Source: Engraulis encrasicolus (lineage: Eukaryota > Chordata > Actinopteri > Clupeiformes > Engraulidae). From it: a stretch of 64,000 bases of DNA. Below are positions 1 through 31,985 of this stretch, one piece after another (positions within the stretch are counted from its first letter, which is position 1; every line of letters begins with the position of its first letter). The DNA is taken from NCBI RefSeq assembly GCF_034702125.1, contig NC_085866.1, forward strand, positions 13,833,064-13,897,063, given 5' to 3'. A program made the translations under genes and the position numbers. The notes below the pieces were generated by a model. It did no database searches and was not told where the DNA came from. It saw nothing but the letters and a program-made list of their open reading frames with translations.

Positions 1-60
1 CGTGAATGTACAGATGTACCCTGTGTAGTGAGGGGGAAACATGGTTGTAAACACATACGC

Positions 61-115
61 AGGCACGCACACGCACACACGCACGCACGCACGCTCGCAC
101 ACACGCACGCATGCA

Positions 116-160
<45 letters not shown>
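61..160. repeat. CA/CGCA-rich microsatellite
   Basis: Irregular (CA)n interspersed with CGCA tetramers. The same kind of array recurs several times in the first 5 kb. The His/Thr-rich reading frames across it are repeat translations and not genes. Confidence 0.9.
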
Positions 161-329
161 CAAAACATGGACTGTAAGCTGCACACATCAGGAGACAATA
201 AACTCATATCTGTGCACAGTGTACACACACACAAAGGATAGATGCATCATGTACACAAGTAGTCCCTTTCTTTACTGTTAATATGTGTGTGCACCAATAT
301 CAGAGACAGAGATGCCATAACCAACCATC

Positions 330-454
<125 letters not shown>

Positions 455-519
455 CATTCAATCTCTTCTTTTGCTGTCAGTGCCAAAGACAGTGATGCCA
501 AAGCCATCAAAACAGAAAC

Positions 520-674
<155 letters not shown>

Positions 675-784
675 GAAGAGACTGAGCATTCCAGCCAGAG
701 TGCAGGCACCACGTCCAGCATTTATAAATAATAAACAACACCATTGCTGCCTTACCTCATTCTCTGTAGTCCTGTGCTCCTTCA

Positions 785-1070
785 GTTGCTCTCTTCTCTT
801 CTCTTCTCTTCTCTTCTCTTTCTCTTTTCCTCCTGCTCTCTGATTTCCCCTTCCTCTCTCCCTCTCTCTCTCTCTTTCCTTCTCTTGCTCTCCTCTCAGA
901 TACAAGGAGAGCACTGTGTTTGAGTCACACAGATTTCATGGAAGCAATTTTTGATTTCTCTCCCTCTGACACATTCAACACAGTCGACTCCCTCTCTCTC
1001 TCCCTCTCTCCCCCTCTCTCTCTCTCTCTCTCTCTCAGGCATGCATTGAAAAGCAGCTTGTGCTCTCTCT
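785..1070. repeat. Polypyrimidine tract with CTTCT pentamers
   Basis: A (CTTCT)n run near 790-825 is followed by CT-rich sequence with only short unique interruptions. On the minus strand it reads as Arg/Glu-rich frames, which are artefacts of GA-rich composition. Confidence 0.8.
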
Positions 1071-1364
1071 CTCTCTCACACAGAAACACATATACACACA
1101 CGCGCATTTACACACATGCGTACCGCGCTCCCCGGCTGCCCCCTCCTCCTCCTCCTCCTCCTCCTCCTCGTACGCGGATTCTCTCCTCCTCTCCCCCTCT
1201 CTCAAACGGAACACACACACACACACTCACTCACTCCCTCTTACACACACGCGCGCGTACGTCCACATACACATGCGTGCCTGCGCGCGGTCTAAAACAC
1301 AGTCAGCCTCTCTCTGAGTCTACACTGCTCAGAGGCAGCGAGCGAGCGAGAGAATGTCATAAGC

Positions 1365-1440
1365 CAAGCCCCGCCCCCTCTCTCTCCCCACTCCTCAAGG
1401 CTGGCTATAAATACAGGGGATGGATATGAATATGCTGGCT
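1365..1440 (+). promoter_or_regulatory. Candidate GC-box/TATA core promoter
   Basis: A CCCCGCCCC GC box at about 1369-1377 is followed 27 bp later by a TATA element (CTATAAATAC, about 1403-1412), which would place initiation near 1435. The spacing fits an RNA polymerase II core promoter reading rightwards. No convincing coding exon was found downstream before the nudt16 3' end, so the transcript is unknown. Spurious TATA sequences occur in AT/CT-rich DNA, so this is tentative. Confidence 0.4.
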
Positions 1441-1927
1441 TGTTCTCGCAGACCCTGCTCGCCTCTCCTTCTCCCTTTTCTTCTCTCTTCCTTCAAGCTT
1501 TCCCTCCCTCTCTTCTCCTCTCCTCTCTCCTCCTCCTCCTCTATCGCTCTCTCTCTCTATCTATCTATCTATCTCTCGCTCTCTCTCTCTCTATCTCTAT
1601 CTCTCGCTCCCTCTCTCTCCAGTCATCCCCCCTCCTGCGTTTTTTTTTTTCTTGCTGGCTCTGTATGGCCATGGAAGGCTTCTCTTATGACCTTGCATTG
1701 TACTCTATGGATGCACCGCCATGCTACTCTATGCACAGTGCGCGCACACACAAGCACACACACAGATGCATGCATGCACAACCACACACACACACGCACA
1801 CGCACACGCACACGCACACGCACACACACACACACACACAGAAAGGCATTAGCAAACTTGCTCCCATGGGACTAATATAGTGTCATGAATCTAGGCAGCT
1901 CGGCAGCTCTGTGGATGATCATGTCGC

Positions 1928-1930
<3 letters not shown>

Positions 1931-1998
<68 letters not shown>
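1931..1998. repeat. (GA)34 microsatellite
   Basis: Pure GA dinucleotide array of 68 bp, non-coding. Confidence 0.95.
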
Positions 1999-2000
<2 letters not shown>

Positions 2001-2399
2001 CAACACAGGCGCGGCCACCATGATTAAATCGCCATCGCTGACAACTCAACAACAGCAACAGCAACGATAAAACAAATCCAACAAAAATAAAAATAAACAC
2101 CCTTTAATTCATTGGAGCGAGGCGGCAGGCGGCAGGCGGGTTCCCCTTAGTGTGAACAACCACCACCTGAGCTACAGCAATATAACCAAGGGGGAGGCCT
2201 GGCATTGCACAATGCACCAGGGACAAATCACCTTGAGGAAGGAGCTAACGAAGGAGAAGAAAGAAAGAAATGAAGAAAGAAAGAAAGAAAGAAAGACAGC
2301 GAGAAGGAAAGAAAGAAAAAAAAATACACGCACCACTAATTCATAGGCAATCTTGCTGATGCGGCAGGACCTTGTCTGGGCAGCGCGCGCGCGCCGCAT

Positions 2400-2546
2400 T
2401 GAGGGCTTATCATAATTTACTACTGACAAAGACCATAAAAGGGGGACGATAAAGCTGCGATGTGCACAGGCACTCTAGCCACCACACCGCGCATACCAAA
2501 AGATCTGCTGCTATCATTCGCCATCACATCACATCACCGCACACAG
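2400..2546 (+). promoter_or_regulatory. Candidate CArG/TATA-like promoter with non-coding exon
   Basis: CCATAAAAGG at 2433-2442 matches the SRF CArG consensus (CC, six A/T, GG) and also contains a TATA-like CATAAAA. About 100 bp downstream there is a good splice donor (ACACAG, then GTAAAC; exon end at 2546). The arrangement resembles a promoter plus a short untranslated first exon, but no matching downstream coding exon was recognised. Low confidence. Confidence 0.3.
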
Positions 2547-2549
2547 GTA

Positions 2550-3280
2550 AACTGTACACACTATGGCTCAGGCAACTGCACAGGCTACTGATTTCATGAA
2601 CAAAGAAAGCATCACGCGTCTAGTAAAATCATCATGATGTGCAGCATAAAAGAATGATAATGATTTGTAAATGTCGCTTCTAATATGTCACATGGGATCA
2701 TCTGTGATTCAACATCCAGATTGAGATTGCCGAAAAAAACTCAGCTACATCAGAACAACATTTCTGATATTACTGAGAATCTTGCGTAATAGATTAAGAA
2801 TGTGCTCATTACCATTTTGCTAACACAACAACCTTGCAATAGGCTCTTTAAGGCTATAAACCAACAGACACAGTTGGTCCTCCTTGGCTCAATGTATTCA
2901 GGTTTTGATTTTTGTGCTTCATGCCAAAGCCCTTATGCTTGATGCTGCGTGCTTACGCCAGACCTGTGACACAGTGGGGTTTCACTGTTGCATCATACTG
3001 TATAGAGTGGTCAGCTAACAGCATTCTCGTCAGGTAAATGTGGTTTCAGAGGACGACCCTGAGGGAAAGCACATTGTGTAGGCATGATAAAGTAAGGTTT
3101 AAAAGCAGAGACTGCAGCTCACCGTGACCCTGGTGACCCATGCTTGTGTCACGAGCTGGCTGGCTGGCTGGTGCACGCAGCAGACCCGCCGACATGTGAG
3201 GCACAAGCGGGTCAATTGCACTGGGCCCAGGGAAAAGGTAGGCCCACAATTGGATCCTATTAGCAAATGACTGGGGGCCC
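2550..3280. other. Unique intergenic sequence
   Basis: AT-rich single-copy-looking DNA. No splice-bounded coding exon, RNA gene or repeat was recognised in it. Confidence 0.6.
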
Positions 3281-3294
3281 TTTCTTGTAAAAAA

Positions 3295-3480
3295 TATATG
3301 TTTTTAGGGGCTTTTTGTGCCTTTATTTGACAGGACCGTCGAAGATGGTGACAAGAAGCGAATGTGACAGAGAGACAGGGAGGATCGGAAAATGACTTGA
3401 ATCGGGGTCCCCGTGGGTGGGCATGCAAGCCCAAATCTGGGGGGCTTAGCACGCTGTGCCACAGCGCCCAGCCCCGACAG
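3295..3480 (+). repeat. tRNA-derived SINE-like element
   Basis: Begins with a CTTTATTTGACAGGAC motif, continues through a purine-rich middle (GACAGAGAGACAGGGAGGATCGG) with an internal ATCGGGGTCCCCG, and ends in AGCACGCTGTGCCACAGCGCCCAGCCCC. The same order of blocks occurs at 36835-36874 plus 37639-37776, where another transposon splits it. Confidence 0.6.
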
Positions 3481-4043
3481 GGGGCCCTTTCAGATGGTTT
3501 TGTCCTGTGTCCCGGCCAAAGCTGTCAGCGAGTGTGGGTGCACGCGTTGCACAGGCTTTGCAGAGCAGACAGGAAACCTGACTGTGTGGAGGTGCTGGGC
3601 AACGCGACGGCTGTTATCTACCCGCCAGATGCTGACACACTCCAACAACACACACAGACACTTCTGCATGACACAGGCATTATTGTGTAAATCAGCATTG
3701 TTCTGCCTGCCTCCTCTGTGTCAGTCAGTTATCAGGCGTACAAGACTACGCGTTCTGAATAATTGACAAGTGTCTTTTTTGTATGTCTGTCTGCTGATTG
3801 CTGTGTATGTGCGGTTTTGAATTTATTGTACCTATAATTTGCAATTAGCTTGCGAGGTATCGTATACTACAAGATAGAGTGCATTCGGTGGGCTCTATTA
3901 AGTGGGGAGTGTTCAGAGAGAGAAATGACACAGTGAAACGTGATAGCCCCATGGTTATGTTATATTATAGGGGCAAGGCATTTACTGAAACAGTTTCCCT
4001 GATGCGGTTTTACCATTAGCATTGTTAACACTCTTTAGCCAAT

Positions 4044-4152
<109 letters not shown>

Positions 4153-4383
4153 TACACACTTGATTGTGGAGTCTCTGTAGCACAGAATTCTATGGGTGAT
4201 TCATATCTCTTCAACTGCAACCTGATCTTCACAGCAAAACATGCATTACGTCCATGAACGAGTGGCATTCAGAAATAAAAATCAATACATTTATGAAATG
4301 GATATTCGGAGGCACACGACAATATACTCTATTGCTCTATTGCGCTCTGTATCTCTCTCCCTCTCCCTCGATCTCAATCTCTG

Positions 4384-4516
<133 letters not shown>

Positions 4517-4607
4517 AGTATTGGAAACTCCTGTGTCAGTTCCCTAGTGCATGCTGCTGAGAATCACCCCTCCCAATGCTAGGAAAGATTGCGGTGGTGA
4601 CAACTGC

Positions 4608-4722
<115 letters not shown>

Positions 4723-4828
4723 GTGCACATGGGAGGGTGGGCTGGGAAGGAGGTTAAAAGAACAAATGACTTCTGGCAGCCCCACGCTTCATGTCATACA
4801 CTGGAACACTCACAGGAGTACTTCATCC

Positions 4829-4950
<122 letters not shown>

Positions 4951-5072
4951 GGACCTCACCCCAAAATACACTTGCACACACATACAGACACACACAGTAA
5001 GGCAAAAATATGCGCTTCACAGTTCACAGTACATACTGCCATTTAACTACACCTGCCCCTGCTGACTACCCA

Positions 5073-5074
<2 letters not shown>

Positions 5075-5128
<54 letters not shown>
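5075..5128. repeat. (TC)27 microsatellite
   Basis: Pure TC array, followed by a short CGCACA-rich stretch up to about 5185. Confidence 0.95.
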
Positions 5129-5131
<3 letters not shown>

Positions 5132-5189
5132 CGCATACACGCGCACAGACACGCGCACACGTGCACAGACACGCGCGCACACACACCCT

Positions 5190-6700
5190 TCTCTCTATCT
5201 CTTGCTTTCTGTCCACCCCAGGGACAGTTCAGTTTCCACTTGGTCAGTCAGTCCTTACAGTTCTGACCTACTTCATCCCTCTGGCTCCAACACACAAGAG
5301 GCTCACACACTCTCTCACACACACGCACACATGCAAAAGACACACACACACACACACTCATCAGCTGCCGAGCATGCCCAGACTCACATATGCATGTGTG
5401 CACAAGTCAAACCCCAACCACAGACAAAGCACAAAACAAGCCCTCTTGTGCAATTGACACAATGGTGGATATCCTGGTTATGCACTGCTGGTTGTGCACT
5501 AGCAATGTACCTGGTTATGTGCTATATACTCACACATACATCTTGCCTCTGCAAAAACAGAAATACTGCATTTTGTCCCCTTTCAAAGCATTTACACATA
5601 CAAGCAAGGTGACAGCACCTAACCTGACTGATAAAATCTTTTGTCTTCTCTCAATGTATGCACTATGTTTTTGAATATTTAGCAGCTATCTACTCAATTT
5701 ATTCACGTTATGTCAGATATATCTATAAAAAAAACCCAATAGTAAATGTGTAATCACCATCTTTCTGTACAGCCTTGACGGGACGGTCTGGCGTACACCT
5801 CTCTGGCGTATCATCAAGGTTCTTCTGGCTGCAGTTTGAAGGCCACGTGTCAGACATCAGAGTGCAAACAGGAAGTGGGCTTGACAGATGTGTGCGCCTG
5901 AGGGCTATAAGGTACGAGGTTAATGTTACAAGTGGAACACGAAGCAGAAGGCTATCATATCTGTTTATATACTGTAAATATATTTAACTAGCCCTTGGTA
6001 CATGCAATATAATACATGCTTACCAAGGGGTCTAGAATGTCTACACTGCACTGGGGTCTTAGAATGTCTACACTGCCCCACAAAAACAAAGCAGGATGTA
6101 CATGTTTTTTGAGAATTGAGTTTAGACTGAAAATGATCTTTATTACACCTCCTTTATGTTATGACAAAGTCTTGTGGTCCACACATACTCCATTTTAGAG
6201 ACATTTCTGTGCCAAATTAGCAGTAACTACAATACAATCCGACTCAATACCAAAGCTTTGAAGGCATTTTTTCTGTTTCAATGTTGGTGTAGTTACTGCA
6301 CTTTGCCTTTGCAAGGGAGTATAGGTATGGGATGTAGTACCCTTCCGTCTGCCACCACCTACAGTAACATGCCATACATATTATGCCTGTGTGTCTTTTT
6401 GTCTTTTATTTTCTGCATATTTCAAAACAGGCAAGAGGCAGGCAATGAATATTTTGAGGAAGGCATTATACTCACAGCTCTAACCGTAAAGTGGTTAGCA
6501 CCCTCTGTGTCTATTCGTCATCCGGGCTGTTAATTTTAATGATTTTGCTTGATGATTTTCAGGCTTGTTGCTGGAAGTGGTTTCAAAGCATGTCCAACAG
6601 CACAACACAGTGGACAAATAAAGTAGTACAACTGTGATGCACCTGCTTTCTTCAATAATTAGGTTACACAACAAAAACACAAACACAAAACTGTATCTTA
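5190..6700. other. Intergenic DNA with one dispersed repeat
   Basis: No coding exon was recognised. A roughly 190-bp repeat at 6119-6310 is shared with 33296-33450. A short direct duplication (TCTAGAATGTCTACACTGC and a variant) lies at 6030-6080. Confidence 0.55.
6119..6310 (+). repeat. Dispersed repeat, copy 1 (shared with 33296-33450)
   Basis: Blocks such as TTACACCTCCTTTATGTT and CTTTGAAGGCATTTT occur in the same order and strand at 33296-33450, with scattered substitutions. The family was not identified. The second copy lies immediately beyond a galnt6 lectin exon. Confidence 0.65.
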
Positions 6701-6711
6701 CACAGCAGCAT

Positions 6712-6717
6712 TTTATT
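6712..6717 (-). promoter_or_regulatory. nudt16: Candidate nudt16 polyadenylation signal
   Basis: AATAAA on the minus strand, about 530 nt beyond the nudt16 stop codon. It is the first canonical hexamer noted downstream and would give a 3' UTR of about 0.55 kb. Confidence 0.45.
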
Positions 6718-7245
6718 GATCATGAATTCTAAATAATTTCATCTTTCTTATCCGTCATAAAGAAAAAGATAATAATCAAGAAACACTTTCTGAACTGTAC
6801 ATTCTTCCGGCTATAGCTGACTTGAGCATGCACTCCCATCCAGCTCTTGCTGGCGTAGCTGCACTAGGCTGCTGATGTCAAAAGGCCATGTTTACAAGTG
6901 AGTTCCCACCCATGCCATGACACACGGTCATAGACAGGACATGTCATCATGCTTCCAAACATGACATGGGTGTGCCAGTGTCGTGCACATGACAAGCCCC
7001 CATAGGGAGAGAGACGAAGAGGCTGAGGTTGGTGGGGCGTCACAACGCATCCACCCAGGCAGGGTGTCCTTGAGGCGGACTGAGATGTCAGGTGTCTCCA
7101 TAGTCTCTCTCCTGGAGAAATGAGGAGGGGGGTTGACCCCAGATCCACCCCCCTTGTGAGGTCAGGGTAGTGAAGGTTAGGGCAGACACTGACAGCATCG
7201 CACTCCCTTCCCCCCCCTCCCCTCCTCCATCCTCCCTCCTCCTCA

Positions 7246-9097
<1,852 letters not shown>

Positions 9098-9350
9098 GAC
9101 AACAGTTGAAAGACACGTCTGTTTTGGAAAGTACAGCGCCGAAGATGTGGTTGACTACTGTAAACACGCGGAAGAACTGTCAGAATCCGATCACGGAAGC
9201 GCATTATCAGGCACTGCATCAGTACCCAATCATTTATTGTAATGGGCGGGCGTAAAATCCGATGGACCAATGAATTTTGGCTCCTCCATCTTTGGCAAAA
9301 CGGCGAGGCGTGTGCTGTGCGCGTGCAAGCGCATTACCTCCACAGAGGAC
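9098..9350 (-). promoter_or_regulatory. nudt16: nudt16 promoter region
   Basis: Sequence immediately upstream of the nudt16 start codon. It contains a GC-rich GGGCGGGCG block (9243-9251), an inverted CCAAT (minus-strand ATTGG near 9265-9270) and a CCATCTTTGG YY1-like motif (about 9286-9295). It has no TATA box. The role is inferred from position. Confidence 0.4.
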
Positions 9351-9689
9351 TAGTTCCCTTCAGGAATCATGATTTAATCATTTTTTCCCTTTACAAGTAA
9401 ATGTCTAAACATTCTAGAAAACTTGCCTCATAAATTCAAATAATTGGGATGTGATGTACGAGGAGATTGGTGTACGATTATGAGCAAGGAGGACACTGTG
9501 CAACTTCAAACAATGGCAAAACCAATATGGAGTAATCCTTTAGTGCCAAATGCATCAATACGAACCACTTTATTAAGATTTTACTGCATTCTTTCATTCA
9601 CCTGCCTCACTGTACATTTCAATTACATATACTGTACAGTAAATGATGATGCCCAGAAGCAAGAACAAGAAAACACAATCAGTTCCCAA

Positions 9690-9695
9690 TTTATT
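9690..9695 (-). promoter_or_regulatory. naa10: Candidate naa10 polyadenylation signal
   Basis: Minus-strand AATAAA 200 nt beyond the naa10 stop codon. Confidence 0.5.
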
Positions 9696-9894
9696 GTCAA
9701 AACCGCTGCTTGTTCATATCAGAAAAAGAGTGTGGATGATGAGTGTTTGTGTTCTGAATGACCATTCCCTTCGATGAGCTATGGTCGCATGAGGGGGTCA
9801 GTCTGTGAAAGGTGATGTGAGCATTCCTCCGGGTCAAAACAGACGTGAGCCATGTGGCTGAGCGTGTGCGCTGGTGACGGGCCAGCACTGCCCA

Positions 9895-12789
<2,895 letters not shown>

Positions 12790-13050
12790 TTTGTCTTGTG
12801 AATAAGATTAAGCAAACTTAAAAATAAAAGTATTGAAATAAAATATACGGCGTTTATAAGAAAATAATTTCCTTCAGTACAATTAAATACCACGAACCCT
12901 GCTAAAGCAACTGTGGAATGCTACTCTAGCGCCATGTTGAATGGACACCGGAAATGCCGTGCACATGTGACCAAAAACTGTGTTCCTGATAGGTTCCCTA
13001 TCGCACAGCTGATCATGCGCCCTCTCTGTCTCATGTAAAATAGTGCAGTG
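12790..13050 (-). promoter_or_regulatory. naa10: naa10 promoter region
   Basis: Region upstream of the naa10 ATG with no TATA box in the expected place. A CCATGTTGAATGG-type YY1-like motif lies near 12931-12943. The assignment rests on position. Confidence 0.3.
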
Positions 13051-13215
13051 TCTAGAAGAGATTGTCCACTACACTTGTTAATGTCTTTTGTGGCTGGATT
13101 GGAATTAGTGTTCTTGTCAATGTATAACAACGAACACATAACGTAAACAGCATACATGTCTAAATGTATTGTTTGTTTATTTTATAAACCATTTACCTGT
13201 CAACTTTTGTAACAG

Positions 13216-13287
13216 TCCCATATGGTCTAGCGGTTAGGATTCCTGGTTTTCACCCAGGCGGCCCGGGTTCGACTCCCGGTATGGGAA
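13216..13287 (+). tRNA. tRNA-Glu (TTC anticodon)
   Basis: A 72-nt cloverleaf. The acceptor stem TCCCATA pairs with TATGGGA, followed by discriminator A. The D arm carries GGTCTAGCGGTTAGG (box A). The anticodon stem CCTGG/CCAGG encloses the loop TTTTCAC, so the anticodon is TTC (Glu). The T arm CCGGG/CCCGG contains GGTTCGACTCC (box B). A TTTT terminator follows at about 13293-13296. From knowledge of the family it is nearly identical to the vertebrate tRNA-Glu-TTC gene and should be functional. It lies on the opposite strand between naa10 and g6pd. Confidence 0.97.
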
Positions 13288-13684
13288 TGGCACTTTTAAC
13301 AGGCACCAACACAGAAGTCAGGAACTTACAGCTGGATCGCTAAGACCTCGGCTATGAAAGCACTCGATATTACATGTTCAGTATGTCCTACCTAGCCCTA
13401 CTAACCAAAAGGTTGCACTATATGGTGAGCCACCCGGCAAACAAGTCGAGCGAATGAATGAAACCAACATTCAACTCGTCATTCAAATTGAACATTTGAA
13501 TGATCTTGGCCTAAGAACACCCATTGCTCATATGGCAAAATACCCTAATACAGTTAGGAAAACAAGAAATGCAATGGACATTGTACTAGGCAGAGACTGA
13601 CACTCCTGGACACTGGTCATTTTGTCTTGGCTTCTATTTGCCACTCAGCAAAGGCACCTGTGATACTGCGGACACTTTATAATT

Positions 13685-13688
13685 TGGT

Positions 13689-13713
<25 letters not shown>
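13685..13713. repeat. (TG)n microsatellite
   Basis: Short TG run followed by GA repeats, in the intergenic DNA between the tRNA and the g6pd 3' end. Confidence 0.85.
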
Positions 13714-13719
<6 letters not shown>

Positions 13720-13724
<5 letters not shown>

Positions 13725-14620
13725 AACAGAGAGAGTGTAAATGTGAGCTATATCTGTATTTATGTATGTGTGTATGCTACTTGACACCTTAATTTCCCCC
13801 TGGTATCAATAAATGATACTCTACTCTATTTGTTCTTTTAATTTTAATTATTTTACTGTTTAACATCTACTGTCTATATCTCTCAGTATTTACATCATGG
13901 GACATACTCCACATGTAATTCACGAATTAACTTGTAGGGGTTAAATGTTATTGATGATTTGTCATTGAATTGTAAAGATGTCATCACACAATCATGTCAA
14001 TTAAATGTTGGACCAGCCAGCAGCTGGGGTTTCTCAGCCCTAGACAGCTGGGGTGCATCCGACCTCCCGTGAAAGGTTTCAGATGTAGCAGGCCCCCTTT
14101 CCAGTGTACAGTATGTATTCAATATGGGCTAAACGTTTTCTCTCTCAAAGCAAGCAGAACTGCCTTATCTAAAGGCATAAGCACCAAGGATCCCATTCTA
14201 ACAAACCCAGTCATATAAAGCACACCCAATTTCTTTTAGCCGGGTGCTTCCAGATTTAGGAACAGCACATACCCACTGACTACCAGACATCTTAACCTGC
14301 CATAATTAATCCCTCTCTGCAGTTTACCCTAATGTACTTTATCTCAGCATAATCTGTAATTTAGCTGCGGCCTAATGTCTGCTGGGACCCTCTCTGTTTA
14401 CTGTTTGTGTCTACCCATAGTTTTATAGTATTAGTATTATAGTATTATATGCGCTTATGTTTTCTTGTCCATTGTTTGTATTTGATTTGATGTTGGGCGA
14501 TATGCTACAAAAATTCCTATCAACTTTGTTGACATGGCAAATAAACTCTTGAACTTGAAAGGGTAAAGTTCATGTAAGGCAAGGAAATACCTCACTCCGA
14601 TGAGATCCCTTTGAATACAT
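13720..14620. other. Intergenic DNA between tRNA-Glu and g6pd
   Basis: AT-rich sequence without a recognised gene. The segment near 14480-14560 ends in AATAAACTCTTGAACTTGAA, typical of a fish SINE/LINE 3' end, but the remainder was not identified. Confidence 0.5.
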
Positions 14621-14621
14621 T

Positions 14622-14627
14622 TTTATT
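14622..14627 (-). promoter_or_regulatory. g6pd: Candidate g6pd polyadenylation signal
   Basis: Minus-strand AATAAA about 1.87 kb beyond the g6pd stop; an ATTAAA variant lies about 95 bp upstream in the transcript (near 14718). The stretch 14630-16493 has no competing exon and would be a long 3' UTR. Confidence 0.35.
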
Positions 14628-16493
14628 CTCATGACGTCAGTGTGCAGTTCTAATTTTGACAATGCCATTTCTGATAAAACAGACAACACAATTTAAAGCC
14701 ACACCCAGAGCTATTATTTAATGAGAAACAATATTATTTAAGCCATTATACAAAAAGAACTCCATATGTGCATAATCCTCTCCAGAATAAAAGATAAATC
14801 TATAACAAAGCTAAATGTCTAGAAACAAGACTGCAAATGACCAAACACCTGTAAGAAGAAAATAAAAGAAAACCTCCAAAAATAAGTGAGATATTCCAAC
14901 CTGAAAAGTGCAGTCAAAAATTCACCCCATAAACCAATAATTTAAAATGCAAAGCATTCATTATCATGACCCTCATGGCACCACTCTAAAAAAAGAAAAA
15001 AAAAAGAAAGAAAATCAAAATTGTATCACGCTACAGTTGACATTTTTTCAGTCTAACTACTGTATTGAAAGACACAGTATCCTCCTAGACTTCAATCGGG
15101 TCACTTCGATGTATTAATACATGTAAGCCAGTAAACTGAAGGAGCATAAAAAAAAAGAGTCCTTCTGTTTGTTGTCGTTAGTGGAATATTAAAAAAGGAC
15201 AGACGTACTGTACTGGGGAGTCAAGTATGCAGTTTACCTTGTTGTGAGTGCAACAGTTTTCTTAGTAAGACAAAAGAGTGTTTAACTGAGGGAAGTAACG
15301 TTGTGTAACAAAAAGACAATACAATCATCCCCAGGCACAGTGCCCTGTCCATCAATGTGACACTCATTCCCACATAAGCATGCAGGCAAACGCACATAGT
15401 TGTGCGAACACTCTCACTCACACACAATTTGTTCCCCTAATTATTTTTTTCCCCTAATCTATTCCATGTCATATCCCCTTTGGACTCTACAAAATGTAAA
15501 CGGAAGGAATTCCCTACCAAAATCCATCTCGTGACATGGTTTTCCCTGACAAAAAGTAAAAATGGTCCCCAACTACAAATAGGAATGGGCTGCTGTACCT
15601 TCAAGTGACAGGAAAGCTATGGAAGTCTGAAGATCACACTTATAGCTCAGAGTGTGTGTTGTGTGTCGTACACAGCTTTACTGCGGTGTGCAGTATTTTT
15701 CCATCAACTCAGTAACAAAAGAGGAATGCTACAGTGAAAATTAAACTCAACAACCCCCGCATGGTAATGGCAAATGACAGAACTATCAGTTAAACAGTAA
15801 TTTGTATGGCCATGTGTGCATGTGCGTAATGTCTGTATTGGTTAAGATGTCGTTAGACTGAGAGGCGGTTTCACACGGAGAGTTGGGTCACAGACGGCGT
15901 GTCCCCTGCTGCGGACAATATGCTCTACTGGTTTAAGCTGCCACCTGTGACTTAACAGACGCAACCCCCGCTCCTCTTTTACTTTCATGTCTGTTACAGG
16001 ATGGGACAGGCAATGTCACTTGACTTATAAGTCACTCTCACAGCATAAACAAACCAGAGAAAACCCATTAAAAATACACGGAAAGCCAAGTCGTAATGTA
16101 CCTTTGGGGAGAATTAAGAAAACAGTTTTAAGAGATCAGTGGACACTGTAGATGAAACTGTAGATAAGACAGCAGTTGTGTTGAGTTTCAGTCTTGTACT
16201 TTTGAAAGACTTTGGAGTGGAATGATGTTGGTCGCTTGTAATGAACCCAGGAGGAGAGTACAAAAAAAGGGGGGTGGGGGGTGTAGAGTAACAATTCTTC
16301 TGCTACTTCTTCCAAATAAACACTGGAGTTTTTCCCCTCCCGTTTCAGAGATGACCTTCATTTGATGACACAGTGGAAGCACTAAGCACCATTATGGCTC
16401 TGTGGCCTCCGACTCCAGCTCATTCCTTTTTGGGTTTGTTCTGCATCTTCTCTGGCCCCATGGAAGTTCTGCATTTGGTTAGCAGAGGGCACT

Positions 16494-30728
<14,235 letters not shown>

Positions 30729-31856
30729 CCCTTCTAGTGAGGGACATAAGACCGTTTAGGAGTATTCAGAACAGTTTATATGGAAAGTAGGACATTCCGT
30801 TGACAACACAACACACACACACACCAATGGCAGCTAAGAAAGCAGCGAGCTATGAACGTCTCCTATGGGGTGAATGGCCTAGTTCTAAGGATGTCTTTCA
30901 CAACACGAAATTACCCAGTAGAACTAGCCGGTTTTATCAACTTTGTGGGACTAATGATGTCACAGGACTACACGATACGCACATAAATCAACGCACATGT
31001 TATTTAACACACAGGGCTGTGTGTAACCACATACCAGGAGGAGGTGGAGGAGGATGTACAATGTGGGGTCTTTCTAAAAGTAAAACATGGGTTGGATGGG
31101 GCGAGTTAGTTTCATCTTCTTCGGTGAACTCATTCCATGCATATCATCCCTGTACATAACCGAGTTGCTCGAACACACTGCTGACACACAAATAACCAGC
31201 CTAACTAACTCCTACTAGCTAACCCAGAGAAGGGTAATGTTATTAGCAAAATCCGCAGTGCAATCCCCTATTTAAAAGGCTCAGCCAGACAGCACCGTAC
31301 CATAATTTGCAGGCGGCAGGACACATTTAGACGCACGGTTACCAAAACAAGTTCAGCTATTAGCGATGTTATAACACAGCGAGTTATTATATATGCATAC
31401 AGTGCCTTACTTTAACTTTGTCATTCATTATACACAACAAATTACAGCTTTAGTACATACGTTTTGTTATTACCTTTATCCCTGGATGGGTGTTTAGAAA
31501 GTGCAACGACAACGATGCTAGCTGGCTAAGCAGTTGCTGTCAAACCAGTCCACTTCACTAATTAAATGGATGTCAGTACAAGCCCTCACTGCTAACTTTG
31601 CTAAGTCATTCACACTCTACCATCGATTTGGCGCAGAATGGATGAAATGGCACAAAACGTGCTATGTTCTACTGTGGGTCTCGGTCGGTAGTCTGACATG
31701 AACACACCAGTCGTATGAACGCAGCTTCAACTGCTTCTCCGAGTACCCAAACCTTTGCTGCGAACCAACAGCTACAACATGCCGTTTAATTATTTAAATA
31801 AAAAAGTTTCCTGCTTCCAACTTCTGCGATTTTATTGGTTTAGAAACCAACTTACC

Positions 31857-31985
31857 AGCGCTCGCTCGACTTCCCATCACTGTAGCATCCGTGACGTCAC
31901 ATATGCAGTGGCAGTGGCCTCTCTGGCACTGCCTCCGAGTGGCCGATAGAAAAACACAGAGGGCGGGGAGGTACAGAAACACGCG
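31857..31985 (-). promoter_or_regulatory. g6pd: g6pd promoter and non-coding first exon
   Basis: On the minus strand a strong donor (GCGCTG, then GTAAGTTGG; exon end 31856) lies about 1.1 kb upstream of the coding start, whose exon has an acceptor just ahead of the ATG. Upstream of the donor is a perfect palindromic cAMP response element GTGACGTCAC (31891-31900) and GC-rich sequence. It is inferred to be the TATA-less g6pd promoter with a 5' UTR exon. It lies within about 0.6 kb of the galnt6 stop codon. Confidence 0.55.

Noticed and set aside
920..1880. Ser/Leu/His-rich open frames near the 1.4-kb promoter-like region
   Set aside because: Composition follows CT and CA repeats; no domain and no conserved segment was seen.
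13900..16493. Additional gene between tRNA-Glu and g6pd
   Set aside because: No splice-bounded coding segments; most is explained as g6pd 3' UTR and intergenic DNA.
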